NCBI RefSeq assembly: GCF_002127325.2
Contig: NC_035441.2
Location: 50,658,663-50,722,662 of the forward strand
Source of the DNA: Helianthus annuus
Lineage: Eukaryota; Streptophyta; Magnoliopsida; Asterales; Asteraceae
Length of the DNA: 64,000 nucleotides
Reading direction: 5' to 3'
A model generated the notes under the pieces. That model did not search any database. It saw only the letters and a program-made list of their open reading frames with translations, and had not been told where the DNA came from. This document shows, in pieces, positions 22,407-33,669 of this stretch. The position numbers and the translations under genes are program-made. How positions within the stretch are numbered: position 1 is the stretch's first letter; each line of letters begins with the position of its first letter.

Positions 22407-22975
22407 CTTTTTTTTTTTTTTTTTGGAATAACGGCTGTTTTATCCACATAGAAAAAATAGAACAAGGGGCAGAAAGAGACTGAAAATCCCAAAAACAGAA
22501 ATAAATTATATTATAGTATCGTGAATACTAAAAGCACGTCATCTCTCCCATTCGACCTCAATGAAAGGGGTTCGATCACACAAAGGATTCTCTTTAATTT
22601 CTTCCACGATTTTTGTGACTGTAAAGGGCACTTCTTCAAAAACCAATCCATTTCGAGCCTTCCAAATTCTCCATACGGCTACAGCAAAGATAAATCCATA
22701 ACTTTTTTCCATGTAGGCGAACCCTTAATGCTATGCAAATCATCCATCAAAGCCCAAAACAACATGGCTCAGGTATTTACAAGAATTTTCGTCCAAACAC
22801 AAAGATTCCACCACACTGCTCTAACCATGACGCACGAGACGACAATGCGGTCAAGGTCTCTTCCCCATACCCGCAAATACTGCATCGCGTATCCATTCAC
22901 GAAACCCCACGAGACGTCAAAGCGGCCTTTGTCGCTATAAAACCCAAAACCAGCTTCCACATAAAATAACCCACT
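22407..22975 (-). mobile_element. LINE (L1-type) 3' end, 5'-truncated
   Basis: On the minus strand the sequence encodes, with frameshifts, the zinc-binding C-terminal end of a plant LINE RT protein (RAVWWNLCVW, then AVWRIWKARNGLVFEE and TKIVEEIKE). It ends in a poly(A) tail seen as a T run on the plus strand at about 22407-22426. Truncation at the 5' end and a poly(A) tail are typical of L1 retroposition. The cysteines of the zinc motif are mostly lost. Confidence 0.7.
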
Positions 22976-24158
22976 TTATGTGGAACTCATTTATTCCATC
23001 AATTTCTACGAGACTGCTGTTATTTTCTTCACATGGTCGTTTCTTTTTATTAGCCTAACTTTATTTGGGTATATTCTAACTAACAGTTTAAACCAATTGG
23101 TTTCAAGTTAGCAACTGAGAAATTACAAATTACAAGGTATTTGCAACTTATGCACCTTAGTTGCTGATTAGATTTTTTATTTACCGATTTGTTTGTTAGT
23201 TATTTACTCAAATTTGTTTTTATTTTCAACATTATAATTAACATCCGGCCGCAACGTGCGGGCAAACGTCAGCTCGTTTAATACAAAATGTAGAAATAAA
23301 TCTTCAAATTTTTATCAAAACAAGACCATCATAAGGCATACCTCTAATCATCTGATCAGTTAATCAACTTAACATCTAATTCTAACATAATTTATAGCAA
23401 TTACAGTGCCAAAACTCTAGAGCGCAGCACATGGAAGTCAACATACTCGTATAACACATTACACACCAGAAGCCCTAAATTTATACACAATAACAATAAC
23501 CACTGACTCAGATATCCATCACTAAATCAAAATTAAACCCTAGATATCATAAGCCAAACTGACAATACCTCAATTAACAATCTAATTGATGAATGTAATA
23601 GTAGCAATCACGAAAACGATAGAAGTTGGATCACATATACGAACCTGTATCTATGGCAATATGAGAGATTGCTGATCAGGTGTACTTCTTTCAAAACCTC
23701 TAAAAATCGAAATCAGATGTGCTTGCTTGCTTTTCCTTCTTCAAACCCCAAACTTCAGGTTTGAGATAGATGAACTATACACCAATCGAAGGATAACGAA
23801 ATCAAGTGTCAACTAAAAGTTATACAATCGATTTGTGAAGTTTTGATGTGATAATTGAGATGAACAAATAAGGAATTTCAGAGAGATCGAATCTACATAG
23901 ATTGATTCAATGATTGAATCTGCACAGAAATAACTGGAAGAAGAAATGCTTGAAAAATAAGGTTAAGATGTTTCCTGAGTGAGAGCAGAGCAGTGTTTAG
24001 AAAAGACATGCACAAATGAAATACTTGATAAAATTTGCCCTAAAATTCACCAGCTAAGTTTGATTTTCTTTTTATAAATATTTATTTCTTATTTTTCTTA
24101 TTTATTTGGGCCATCTATGAATGATTTAATAAGATTTTTCTTTTTTTATACATCAATA
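22976..24158. other. Noncoding stretch, upstream of the CACTA gene
   Basis: AT-rich with no recognisable gene. At 23243-23268 a GC-rich hairpin-like motif (ccggccgcaacgtgcggg) resembles a Helitron 3' end but is not followed by CTRR. The last part may be the promoter region of the TNPA-like gene. No matching left CACTA terminus was found. Confidence 0.4.
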
Positions 24159-26969
24159 ATGGAAGATAAAAGTATGCAAGGACAAAGCTCCAAAAAACGT
24201 ATGAATGCTTATGAAAAGAGTAGAATGTCAAGGATTCAAGAGAACCAAAAAAATTACAAGCTTTGGGATTGAAAAATATTGCTAAATCTTTGACAAGTCT
24301 AGCAGAGAGTGACAAAACAAAGAAAAAGAAAAACAAATCAATGGATACCAGCAAGAAAGATATAGATGTAGAGTATATGCCTGGTTCTGATATTGATGTT
24401 GAGCAAGATTATCAAGAAGCTGCTACAAAAATCTCTAAAAAGGTACTAATATCAAATACGGATAATATAATTTCTTTCGGTTTCTTATCTAACAATTCGA
24501 CTTACTGAAACAACGTCCAATATACATTGCTCTGCAGTCCCTGAAAAGATATACTAATTTAGCACAGAAACGATTCATTGCTCCGACTGTCTCCTGTGTG
24601 CTAACATCTTCAGAATCTCATATGAAAAAGGGACAAGTAATTGATACAAGTGGGAGATCAACTCTAGCTAAGAGAAAGTTATCTGCAGTTGACAACGATG
24701 ATGACCACGGGGAGCGTGACATGAGATTTCATGGTACCTATGTTTGTTTTTCAAATATTTTATGTATGATATTTAATTAATATTAAGTCTAGATTCAATT
24801 AACTGTTTTTTATGCTTACCTTTTTTGTAACTATAGATATCAATGAAGAACAAGATGATGTTGAATTTGATGATATTGAAGATATAGATATGAATGAAGC
24901 TTATGAAGAACAAGATAGTTTTAAAGATGATGGACGTAAAGACATGGAACATTTAGAACAAGTGAATGATTTAGAAAATCAGAACGATGAACTGGTTGAA
25001 AAAGAATGTGGAGTTCCAGAAAATGAAGAAGAGCATGAAGGTTCACAACAAGAAAATGAAGCAGGTTTAATCTATCTACTTGATTGCTTCATTTTTTTTT
25101 GTTAAATCATATATTTAGTATTTTTAATGTATATATGTACAGCATGTTCACTTTTTGTAGTTTAGAATTACGTAAAAGAGTGAGAGGACCAACGCGTATG
25201 CCAAAGGTTTGGGCCCAAGAAAAAGGGGATAGAATTCCTATTTTAGTTAATGAACACGGACAACCTATTAATGACAAAAATAGTCAACTGACCCATTTCA
25301 TGGGAACCCTTTCAAGGAGTGGAAAGTATTGTCCGATTTATAAACCATGGAATAAAGTTAAGGCCGCCAAAAAAGAAGCGTTGCTTGCGCTCTTAAAGGT
25401 ACATAATTAAAAATATGTATGTTAATGACTTAAGTATTTGTTTTCTCATGTAACCTGTTTCATTTTTAGACAAAATTTGATATTCCTGAAGTTGCTAAAG
25501 GCTGGATATTGCAATCATTTGGGCGGAAGGTGAGGAACTGGAGGGAAAGAGTTAAGGAACTATACCATGATCCATCTTTGTCACTGAAGGAACAAATAAG
25601 TTCTAGGCCAAAACAAGTGCAAAAAAAAAAAACAATGGAAGAAACTTGTGAAGTATTGGAATAAAGAAAAGTCTAAGGTATGAAATAGCCTACAAATTTA
25701 AATAACATTAGTTTATTTCCCAATCTGAAATTTCACTTGTCTACAGAAGCTCGTAAGTGAAAAAAACAAGGCGAATCGGGCAAAGAAGAAGATGGTTCAA
25801 GTAACAGGTAAAAAAAGTTATGCTCGAGTCCGCGAAGAGCTAAAGGTGATTGTATGAGATAGTGCAATTGTTAATGTAGCATGTCGATATCCATTGTTAA
25901 TACTTATTTTCTTTTTATTCAAACATGCATCTAAAGGACAAGATCCAAGTCGATTGGAAATGTTTCGTGCATGTTTCTCCAAAGATGGAACTACCAAAAA
26001 TTTGGAAGCTTCAAATGCAATTGTAAGTAATATGCTTATATATTCATACACATATTTTTTCTATGTGTTCTTCATGCTGTTAAAAATACATACCTTATTT
26101 TTGTTACTATGTCTAATATAGGCACAGATGCAACAACTTAGTTCTAATCTTCCCGAGGGATCGATCGATAAGCCTAAGCCTGGACCAGATGATGTTTTTT
26201 CTAAAGTAATGGGTATTGACCGAAATGGTGATGCGGTTATGTATGGTCTGGGTGTTCGTGCTGCTGATGTTTGGGGTGTAATACCAAGTCGTTCAGCATG
26301 TCATAGAGAAAACAACCAATTGAAGTCTCAATGTAAAGAACTTACTAGTACTGTGGTCCAGTTACGAGCCCAAGTATCAGAGATGGAAGGGTCGAGGGGT
26401 GGTTCCAATGTTCAACCTCTTGCATCACAACATTTCCCCAATGTAACCAATGGACATCAACGTTTACGGGTATTTTTCTATAAAAATCTTTAAAAACCAA
26501 TTTTCCTTAATTTTTCTATAAAAATGTTAGCCTGCTAGTGTAAAACTTTATTAATTTTTTTGTAAAATGATTTTTTACACTATTATGACTAGAGTTTAAT
26601 AAATATTTGTTGAAAACTAAAATTTAGGTCGGAGATGAAGTTTTCCTCAAAAGCATTCTAAACTCTACCGAGATTGTAGCAAGAGGAAGGGTCCAGAGCT
26701 TGGACCCAAATGATCTAATTGGTGGTACAGAGATTGGACTAGAATGGTGTGAGGTAAACGTTCAAGTACCAATAAAAAAAGATGAAAACTTGGTAAGACC
26801 ATATGGTTTATTTTCTACAATTCAAGATTGTATTGGTGCATCCATTGCATGGCCCTATCCATTCATCTCAGTATGTATTTGTAAAATTTGTGATACAAAT
26901 AATTTTAATATCATAGAACTTAATGCTTATACATGGATGGTTTATTTGTAGGTAGTCCATGACGATTGA
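24159..26969 (+). pseudogene. CACTA TNPA-like gene (Ptta/En/Spm plant transposase family), ten exons, two frameshifts
   Basis: The exon model from GT-AG junctions is 24159-24442, 24538-24733, 24837-25066, 25161-25398, 25470-25677, 25747-25848, 25937-26022, 26122-26469, 26629-26870, 26952-26969. Conserved blocks are RKRVRGPTRMPKVWA (exon 4), FDIPEVAKGWILQSFG (exon 5), SRLEMFRACFSKDGTTKN (exon 7) and the C-terminal segment VARGRVQSLDPND to ending VVHDD and a stop. Exon 8 has a coiled-coil (NNQLKSQCKELTSTVVQLRA). Acidic exons 2-3 are low-complexity. Two frameshifts lie in A-runs (24247-24253 and about 25620-25632). This product class binds subterminal repeats of CACTA elements. I recall the domain as PF03004. 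Confidence 0.75.
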
Positions 26970-27187
26970 GGACGCATGATGACTCAAGATTTTATTCTTC
27001 TTATTTCTTTAATTGTTTTTAATTTCTTTGTTAAATGTTAAGACTTTATGTTAGATAATGTTATAACTTATTTATGGTTAGTGTTTTTGTTATGAACATG
27101 TTTTTTTTGAAATATTATGAAGTTTTATTTCTTTCATTAGTTGATTTTATACAATAACTATTAGGATGTTATATGTTGATGATCTGT

Positions 27188-27975
27188 TTATAAAATTGGT
27201 TTTATAATCTTATTTGGGATATTAGGACCATTTTCTTGATATTAAAGTAGCTATAACGTTACATCATAAGGGTCCTATAAATTAATTTTTAAGGACGCTT
27301 GTATGTGTATCAAAAGATTAATAGTAGGTAATCACATATTAGAACATTGTAAAAGTGTCCTAATAGGTTCTTTTTAGGACACTATTTAAGTTGTCTATAG
27401 ACACATTATGCGACCATAAAATTGGTTTCATAATCGTATTTGGTATATTAGGACCCTTTTCTTGGTACTAAATTAGTTATAATGTTACATCGTAACGGTC
27501 CTATCAATTAATTTCTAAGGACGTTTGTAAGTGTATCAAAAGATTAAAAGTAGGTAATCACATATTAGAACATTGTAAAAGTGTCCTAATATGTTCTTTT
27601 TAGGACGCTATTTAAGTTGTCTATACACATATTATGCAACCATAAAATTGGTTTCATAATCTTATTTGGTATATTAGGACCCTTTTCTTGGTACTAAATT
27701 AGCTATAATGTTACATCGTAAGGGTCCTATCAATTAATTTTTAAGAACGCTTGTAAGTGTATCAAAAGATTAAAAGTATGTAAGCATATGTTAGAACATC
27801 GTAAAATTGTCCTAATATGTTTTTATTAGGACACTATTTTGGTTGTTCAAGACATATTACGCGACCATAAAATTGGTTTCATAATCTTATTTGAGATGTT
27901 AGGACGCCTTTTTAGTTCCGAGACTTATTACGACCCCTTTACATGAAACGCTTTTACCGTTGGTCCTATTAAATG
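27188..27975. repeat. CACTA subterminal repeats, ~225-bp units
   Basis: Four units begin with (c/t)ataaaattggttt at about 27189, 27416, 27642 and 27867. Each contains several copies of TAGGAC and its inverse GTCCTA (for example ttaggacc, gggtcctat, tttaggacac). The repeat ends about 65 bp before the terminus. It probably holds TNPA-type binding sites. Confidence 0.75.
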
Positions 27976-28028
27976 AAAGGTCCTATAAAATAACATTTTA
28001 GGACGCTTTTGCATGTACTAAAAACCGA

Positions 28029-28041
28029 GTTTTCTTGTAGT
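28029..28041 (-). repeat. CACTA terminal inverted repeat (right end)
   Basis: Read on the minus strand it is CACTACAAGAAAA, followed inward by ctcggtttttagtac. No partner with the same inner bases is seen to the left. Confidence 0.7.
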
Positions 28042-28042
28042 G

Positions 28043-29695
28043 AGACCTAGAAGTACAACAACTAGGAGAAACCTCAGGATCTTGGACATTATATAATGAT
28101 GGTGCGTCCAATGTAAGAGGTGTAGGATTAGGTATACTACTAAAATCGCCATAGGGAGACATATTACCCCATGCCATTAGATGTGAATTTCCTGCTACTA
28201 ATAATGATGTAGAATACGAAGCTCTGATTGCAGGATTAGAACTGGCTAGGAATATGAATATTAAGAGTTTGCAAGTATATGTTGATTCTTTGTTAATCAC
28301 TAACCATTTTAATGGATCCTATGCAGTCAAAGGTGAAAGGTGAATTGAATATCTTGAAATCGTCAAAAAATTAGCAGGATATTTCGAAGTTTTTACACTT
28401 GAACAGGTACCAAGAGAGGATAATGCTGAGGCAGATGCTCTGGCTAATTTAGGATCTACAGTCAGAATACCGGAAGGAACTCAAATACCAATACTACATA
28501 TCTTGTATCCTGCGATGGAGCTCTTCAAGTCTCAGGATAAGGAGGTAGCAAGTATCCAGGATCCTGGAGATGAGTATCCTGAGGAGGATCCTAAATCCTG
28601 GATGGCCCCGATCATGAAATATCTCAAAGAAGGGCACATCCCAGAGGATGAAAATCCTAAGGCTTTCAGAATGAAGGTATCTCGTTTCACTATTATAAAT
28701 AATGTTTTGTATAAGAAGTCTCTTGCAGGACCATACCTAAGATGCTTGGAGGATCCTGAAACCAAGGAGGTACTTCAGGATATACATGAAGGAGACTGTG
28801 GCAACCATACTTGGGCCAGATCATTGTTTTCGAAGGTACTAAGAAGAGGGTACTATTGGCCGACTATGAGGAAAGATGCTGCAGAATATGCTCGAAGATG
28901 TGATACGTGTCAAAGGCACAGTAATATACTACATCAGCCTGCTGAGCCACTATATCCTATTGTTTCCCCTTGGCCATTCATGAAATGGGGTATGGATATA
29001 GTGGGAAAATTGCCAAAAGCTCCAGGAGGAAAAGTTTTTATGCTGGCAATGACAGACTATTTCTCCAAATAGGTTGAATCTGAAGCCTTTGTTCAAGTCA
29101 GAGATCAAGAAGTAGTATTTTTCATTAAAAAAAATATCCTGGCTAGGTTTGGGGACCAGCTGCGATAATTTGTGATAATGGCTCTCAGTTTATCAGCAAG
29201 AGAACTACTGATTTTTGCAAAAGTTGGGGGATCAAGATGATTACATCAACTCTAGTACATCCTTAAGCGAATGGACAGGCAGAATCCTCAAACAAGATAA
29301 TTGTCAACAATTTGAAGAAAAGACTATATGCTAAAAAAGGAAGATGGGCAGAGGAGCTACCATTTTTCCTATGGGCTGATAGGACGACAGTGAAGAGTGC
29401 AACTGGTCAGACCCCGTTTTCTTTAGTGTTTGGGGCAGAAGTCGTGATCCCAATGGAAATGGTGATAGCTACAGCTAGATCAAGCCTCAGGAAACCTAAG
29501 TCAAATCCTAAAGCCTTGTGTCAAGAGTTGGATATTGTTGATGAGACAAAAGATGCAGCAAAGCTAAGGATGATAGCATATCAACAGAAGATATCTAGAG
29601 CATATAACAACAATCTAAGGACTAGAAGGTTTCAAGTTGGAGATTGGGTGTTAAGGAAGGCTTTTCAGAATACTACTAATCCTGCTGATGGGAAG
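28043..29695 (+). pseudogene. Tat-B second RNase H and integrase, 5' part
   Basis: The frame enters at DLEVQQLG, at the start of the archaeal-type RNase H, and continues through NHFNGSY. Integrase begins near 28503 with the zinc domain (CDTCQRH at about residue 133 of that frame) and core ([15 protein letters not shown]). TAG at 29070-29072 replaces the Trp codon after FSK. The sequence continues with frameshifts to 29312-29695 ([38 protein letters not shown]), where Tat-C is inserted. Confidence 0.85.
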
Positions 29696-30412
29696 TGTTT
29701 TGGTAAAAAATCACACAAGGATAATGCAACCAAACTCCTAGTTACGGGGAATGATGCTTGCAATGAAGAACAATAATAAGGATCACTTCGATGTAAATTG
29801 CACAAATGACACAAGGATTTATACGAGGAAAAAGCCCTTGATCAATGAATGATCTCCGGCATAAAAAACCTCGGGTGATGGAAACTACCGATCACCAAGT
29901 TCAAATAAATCAATAAAAGTTTACAACTTCGGATAGTGACGAGCTAAGTACAAGGATCACTATGGTTAATCGTGTAAAAGTGTGAGAATTGTTAAGTGTC
30001 TGTTGAGAGCTTTGAGACTGCAATTGCACGAGAGTGTGTGTGTAACCGAAAATGGCTAAGTGTTCTAAATTTAGCTCGTCACCCCTTTAAAAATGAAAGC
30101 TAACTAAGCTAACTAACTGTCCGACTTTTGTGCCATGCTCCCACGTTCTCCACAACGTCCATTTCTATTCAAATGTGTGCGAAATACCCGTGGAATATTC
30201 CATAATAACGTTTCCAAGACCAAGTCAAGCTCAATACTCCTTCAAAACAATACGAAACACAAACAGCCAATCGTTAGTATGAGGATCCTTAGGGTGATCC
30301 ATGATCCTGATCCTGAAGCTCTTCTGAGGATCACTATCTGTCACAGAAGTAAGGATCACTTATTAGGATAGCAAATAAGGATCACTAATTGTTAGAAAAT
30401 CCTCCCCTAACA
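29696..30412 (-). repeat. Tat-C 3' LTR
   Basis: 717 bp, TGTTTTGG...CCCTAACA on the plus strand. A purine tract (minus strand TTTTGGGGGCAAT) lies just outside the right edge, marking it as the 3' LTR of a minus-strand element. Confidence 0.92.
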
Positions 30413-30529
30413 ATTGCCCCCAAAATATAAGGAGTAAAATGTAAAATTAACGAGTTATGTTTTCTTGATCTTATCTGCAACAAACTCAACGGATATATAG
30501 CCATTGATATCGAACTATCCGTTGCATTA

Positions 30530-30574
30530 TGACGTCACAGAAGTGACACCCCTGCAGAATCATCATTATAAATA
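30530..30574 (+). promoter_or_regulatory. Predicted promoter of the Tat-C antisense gene
   Basis: A palindromic TGACGTCA (30530-30537), a classic bZIP-binding site, is followed 30 bp later by TATAAATA (30567-30574). The ATG is 135 bp further on, after a pyrimidine-rich leader. Tat-B has the same arrangement in its own antisense orientation (TGACGTGA, then CTATAAAC). Promoter activity is inferred. Confidence 0.6.
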
Positions 30575-30708
30575 GGAGATATGGATATGATCGTATGCAT
30601 TTAAATTCCAGAGTTACTCCCTTTATAACTGCATTCCGAAGATAAACAGGTATTCATCTTCTTCCTTTCTTTGCTCTGTTTTCCTCCCCTTTCAATTATT
30701 CTACCAAA

Positions 30709-32306
30709 ATGTTGCTCCGAAACTCCCCTTCCAAGGATCACACGAAGAACAGCCCGCTAAAAAGCCAAGGAATCATTGAAGATTCCATAAAAGAACGATG
30801 TTGCTTCTCCGATCCACAAATCGATAGGATCCGCTACTGCTTCCCGGCAAACACGGTGTTCAAATCCTTTGATCCCAACGCCCTCAGCGATCACATTTCT
30901 GATAACTGGGTTGGGTTTCCTGTTACCCCGTTCACCATAGGTTACACATATCCCTTTCCAGCTTTCACCCAATCCTTCTTTTCCCTGACCGGCATATCTT
31001 ACATCCAAGCCATGCCGATGATCTGGAGGGTTTTATATACCCTTGAAAGGATCATCGAGCAGGAGGGGATAGATTTAGGCATGGCTGAGTTGGGAGAACT
31101 GTATGATCTTACCACCTTTGGTTCCCATCGTTATCTGTTCAAACGAAAACCTGGGGAGGAGCATCCGATCTTCAAGGCTACCAAAAACGATACCAACTGG
31201 AAGCGGCGCTTCTTTTTTGTCATGAGAGATTCTATCCCTGATGGGAAGGATCTATCCAAGAAGTGGGCTACCCATGGTAGGATGGAGGATCCTGAGAAGG
31301 ATCACCAGAGAACTTTATAATATGAGGATCACTGATATTGTTTTGTTTTCTTGTTGTGCAGCTATCTCTGTTTCACATCTCAGATTGACTCCTGCTGCTA
31401 AAGAGAGACTCTCTGCCTTCAAGAGACTTGACCCTGAAACAAGAACTTTCAAGACTACCACCCAAGATTCTCAGGAAGTATCCTCTGGTTCTGTCACGAT
31501 GTCAAGTAAGTATCCTTGCTTAATAATTCAAATAAATAATGAAATATAAGTGAAATTAAGATACTTATCTTGTTTTGGTTGTGTAGGTGCTGGAAAATCC
31601 ACCAAGTCTGCTTCAAAGTTCAGCGTCACCAATCTCACCACCGTTAGATCCTCCAAGAGAAAAGCTCCTACCAGCCCGTCAACTTCGATCCCCAAGGTAC
31701 CCCTCAAAGGAAAGGGAGGCAAGAAGAGAAAGGCCTCCGAAGCTGAGGATCTGCAAGGTCTCCCCTTGATCCGCCAACAATTCCTCGATTACTTCAATGA
31801 GGTAAGGATCACCATCCCTGCTCCTATATCCTGCTGATATGAGGATCATTTGGTTCTAACCTTATCCTTTGTCCTTTTTGGAGAAATTTGCTGAAATTGA
31901 GACCTATGTTGGCCACGTTGAGGATCAGGATAGCAAGATTGCTGATCTTCAACAGGTTGCAGTGCTGAAGGACCTCAAAATAGCTGATCTTCAAAAGGAT
32001 CTCCAGAACGCCAGAAACGAAACGGCCAAGGTGTTGATCAACTTTGACTATGAGAGGCACAAGATCACCGAAGATGCCAAGGTCTCCGCCGCCATAGCAA
32101 TGTACAAGACCAAGCTGCCAATGGCCCTAGAAGCTTAGGATCCTGCTTTTGACAAGAGCACCTGGGATGTGGAGGGCTGGAAGGCAAGGCTGGCTGAACT
32201 GGAGGATGAAGAAGAGGCTGAAGAGATCCTGACCATTGAGGCTGGAGGCAAGGGTGAAGGTGGTGAAGCAAGTGGAGCCGGAGGTGGTGATGCAGCGAAG
32301 GTCTAG
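30709..32306 (+). CDS. Tat-C antisense gene, four exons, about 449 codons, one premature stop
   Basis: The exon model is 30709-31276, 31362-31505, 31587-31801, 31884-32306. All junctions are GT-AG and the frame is kept across each. Residues 20-190 form the conserved domain of plant gypsy-type 'transposon proteins' (RIRYCFPANTVFKSF, FFSLTGISYIQAMPMIWRVL, RFFFVMRDSIPDGKDL). The middle is Ser/Lys-rich with a basic run KGKGGKKRKA. Exon 4 is a coiled-coil (KIADLQKDLQNA) ending in a Gly/Glu-rich tail and TAG at 32304. A single in-frame TAG at 32136-32138 would shorten the product by about 56 residues. The gene lies opposite to gag-pol. Its biochemical role is unknown. Confidence 0.7.
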
Positions 32307-32466
32307 GCTGCAGGATTGGGCAATGATGGAAATTTCGAGACTTAGCCGGAGCCCAATTTTTTAAATTTGGTAGTGTTTTTTTTTATGGTTGGTTTGTTAA
32401 ACAATGATGGTCTGTACTCTTGAATAATAGCTTTACGTTTAAGGATCAAGGATCCTTCAGACAATA

Positions 32467-32528
32467 GGCAGGATTGCAAATGGTGGAGGGATCCTCTGTT
32501 TGGGGGATGAAACCATTGTGATCCTGCC
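32467..32528 (+). other. Tat-C hairpin Ha (constant-loop family)
   Basis: Arms GGCAGGAT...AATGGT (32467-32484) and ACCATT...ATCCTGCC (32512-32528) pair at 14 positions around a small internal loop. The loop text GGTGGAGGG...GATGAAACC and inner stem ATCCTC/GGGGGAT (one U-G pair on the plus strand) match the Tat-D hairpins. Confidence 0.7.
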
Positions 32529-32575
32529 GCCTTTATGTTCCTGCACAACTTCAAACCTATTATCATGGACACCCT

Positions 32576-32630
32576 TTACCTACCCCAGCGGACGGGCCAC
32601 GTATTGCTAGTAGATGCTTGGGGTAGGTAA
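32576..32630 (+). other. Tat-C hairpin Hb
   Basis: Perfect 12-bp arms TTACCTACCCCA (32576-32587) and TGGGGTAGGTAA (32619-32630). The loop starts GCGGACGGGCC, like the GTGGATGGGTC of the family, but its remainder is diverged and no clear inner stem is seen. Confidence 0.6.
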
Positions 32631-33669
32631 TTTTGACAACCTTTAAGGGTTAGTCTTTTTGTTAATAAATAAAATCCTAATCTTTTGTCGCTTATCTTGT
32701 GTTGTTATCCTTTTAGTTCCTTTGATTCTCAATTGTTTCGGTATACACTTATTAAATCAGCAGTTTTAAGTAAGTCAGATTGAAAACATTTAGGATATGA
32801 TCCTTGATCAAATATCCTATAGTTGAAAAATCCCAAAAAGTAGTATACATTTTAGGATTACAAGATTAGTTGTCAAATTTCAAGGGTTACTCAAAGAAAA
32901 AATGAATAGAATTAAAAACAATTAAGGATCATACCTGAGGATCCATGTTAGGATCCTAACCCTTAGTACTATAATCAGGATAATTACGAGATAAACCTTA
33001 GAGATAAATAAGGATCAAGGGTCCTTAGTTGTTTAACTCCAAGGACCTGAAATAGAGCACAACTTGGGACTAAGCCAATATAAGATAAGAATTAGCAACT
33101 GGGGACAAGCCCAAGGATAACTGGGGACAAGCCCAAGGATAACTGGGGACAAGCCCAAGGGTCGTGTGTAAACTGGAGTATGGCCCTAACTGGCGACTAT
33201 CCAAACTTAGTGACATGAAAATGCCAAAACCTTAGCTAACGTGAAAACGTTAGAAACCTTAGGAACGGATGTATGGTACGTCTACCATTATACGTAGGAT
33301 CCTAGGTATAGCCAGTACAATGGAATTATCAGCCCCTAAAGCGAGTACTGGTCCCAATGCCTTGAACTATACCAGGATCATCATGCGCTACAGGCGGAAC
33401 TGGGGTCAAGCCCAAATAACTGGGTTAAACCCAAGGATCTGGATTGCTTCTGTAGATAATCAACATTATGCTAAGAATACCTGAACTTTCAAAACTCAGA
33501 ATCATGTGAGAGATGGATAAAGGACACATGATCCTTATCCTTATATGAGAAAATAAGGAAATGAAATAGTTCAAGATTAGGACATTACCAGAGTAAGGAT
33601 CATTAATGCTTTAAGGATCCTTCAAGGATACCCCTAATGTAAGGATCATATGTGCCAGGAGGATCCTGC
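32631..33669. other. Tat-C noncoding spacer
   Basis: No gene. It includes three tandem 22-bp copies at 33097-33162 (core CTGGGGACAAGCCCAAGG) and further single copies of related words (aactggggtcaagccc at about 33400), plus one copy of the catgcgctacaggcgg module found twice in Tat-B and Tat-D. Confidence 0.6.

Larger units (their letters stand above)
24159..28041 (+). mobile_element. CACTA element, right part with terminus at 28041
   Basis: The TNPA-like gene is followed by subterminal repeats and ends TTTTCTTGTAGTG at 28041, the inverse of CACTACAAGAAAA. The next bases are Tat-B, entered in the middle of its second RNase H domain. The left terminus and a TNPD gene in the same orientation are missing, so the element is truncated or rearranged on the left. 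Confidence 0.75.

Noticed and set aside
22521..22940. 139-codon plus-strand ORF
   Set aside because: Shadow of the minus-strand LINE 3' end.
16236..26969. TNPD fragment and TNPA-like gene as two genes of one CACTA element
   Set aside because: They are divergent in orientation and separated by unrelated elements; CACTA genes normally read the same way.
18891..28041. One CACTA element spanning both termini
   Set aside because: Only CACTAC..GAAAA is shared. Inner bases, subterminal repeats and flanking triplets (cgg versus aga) differ.
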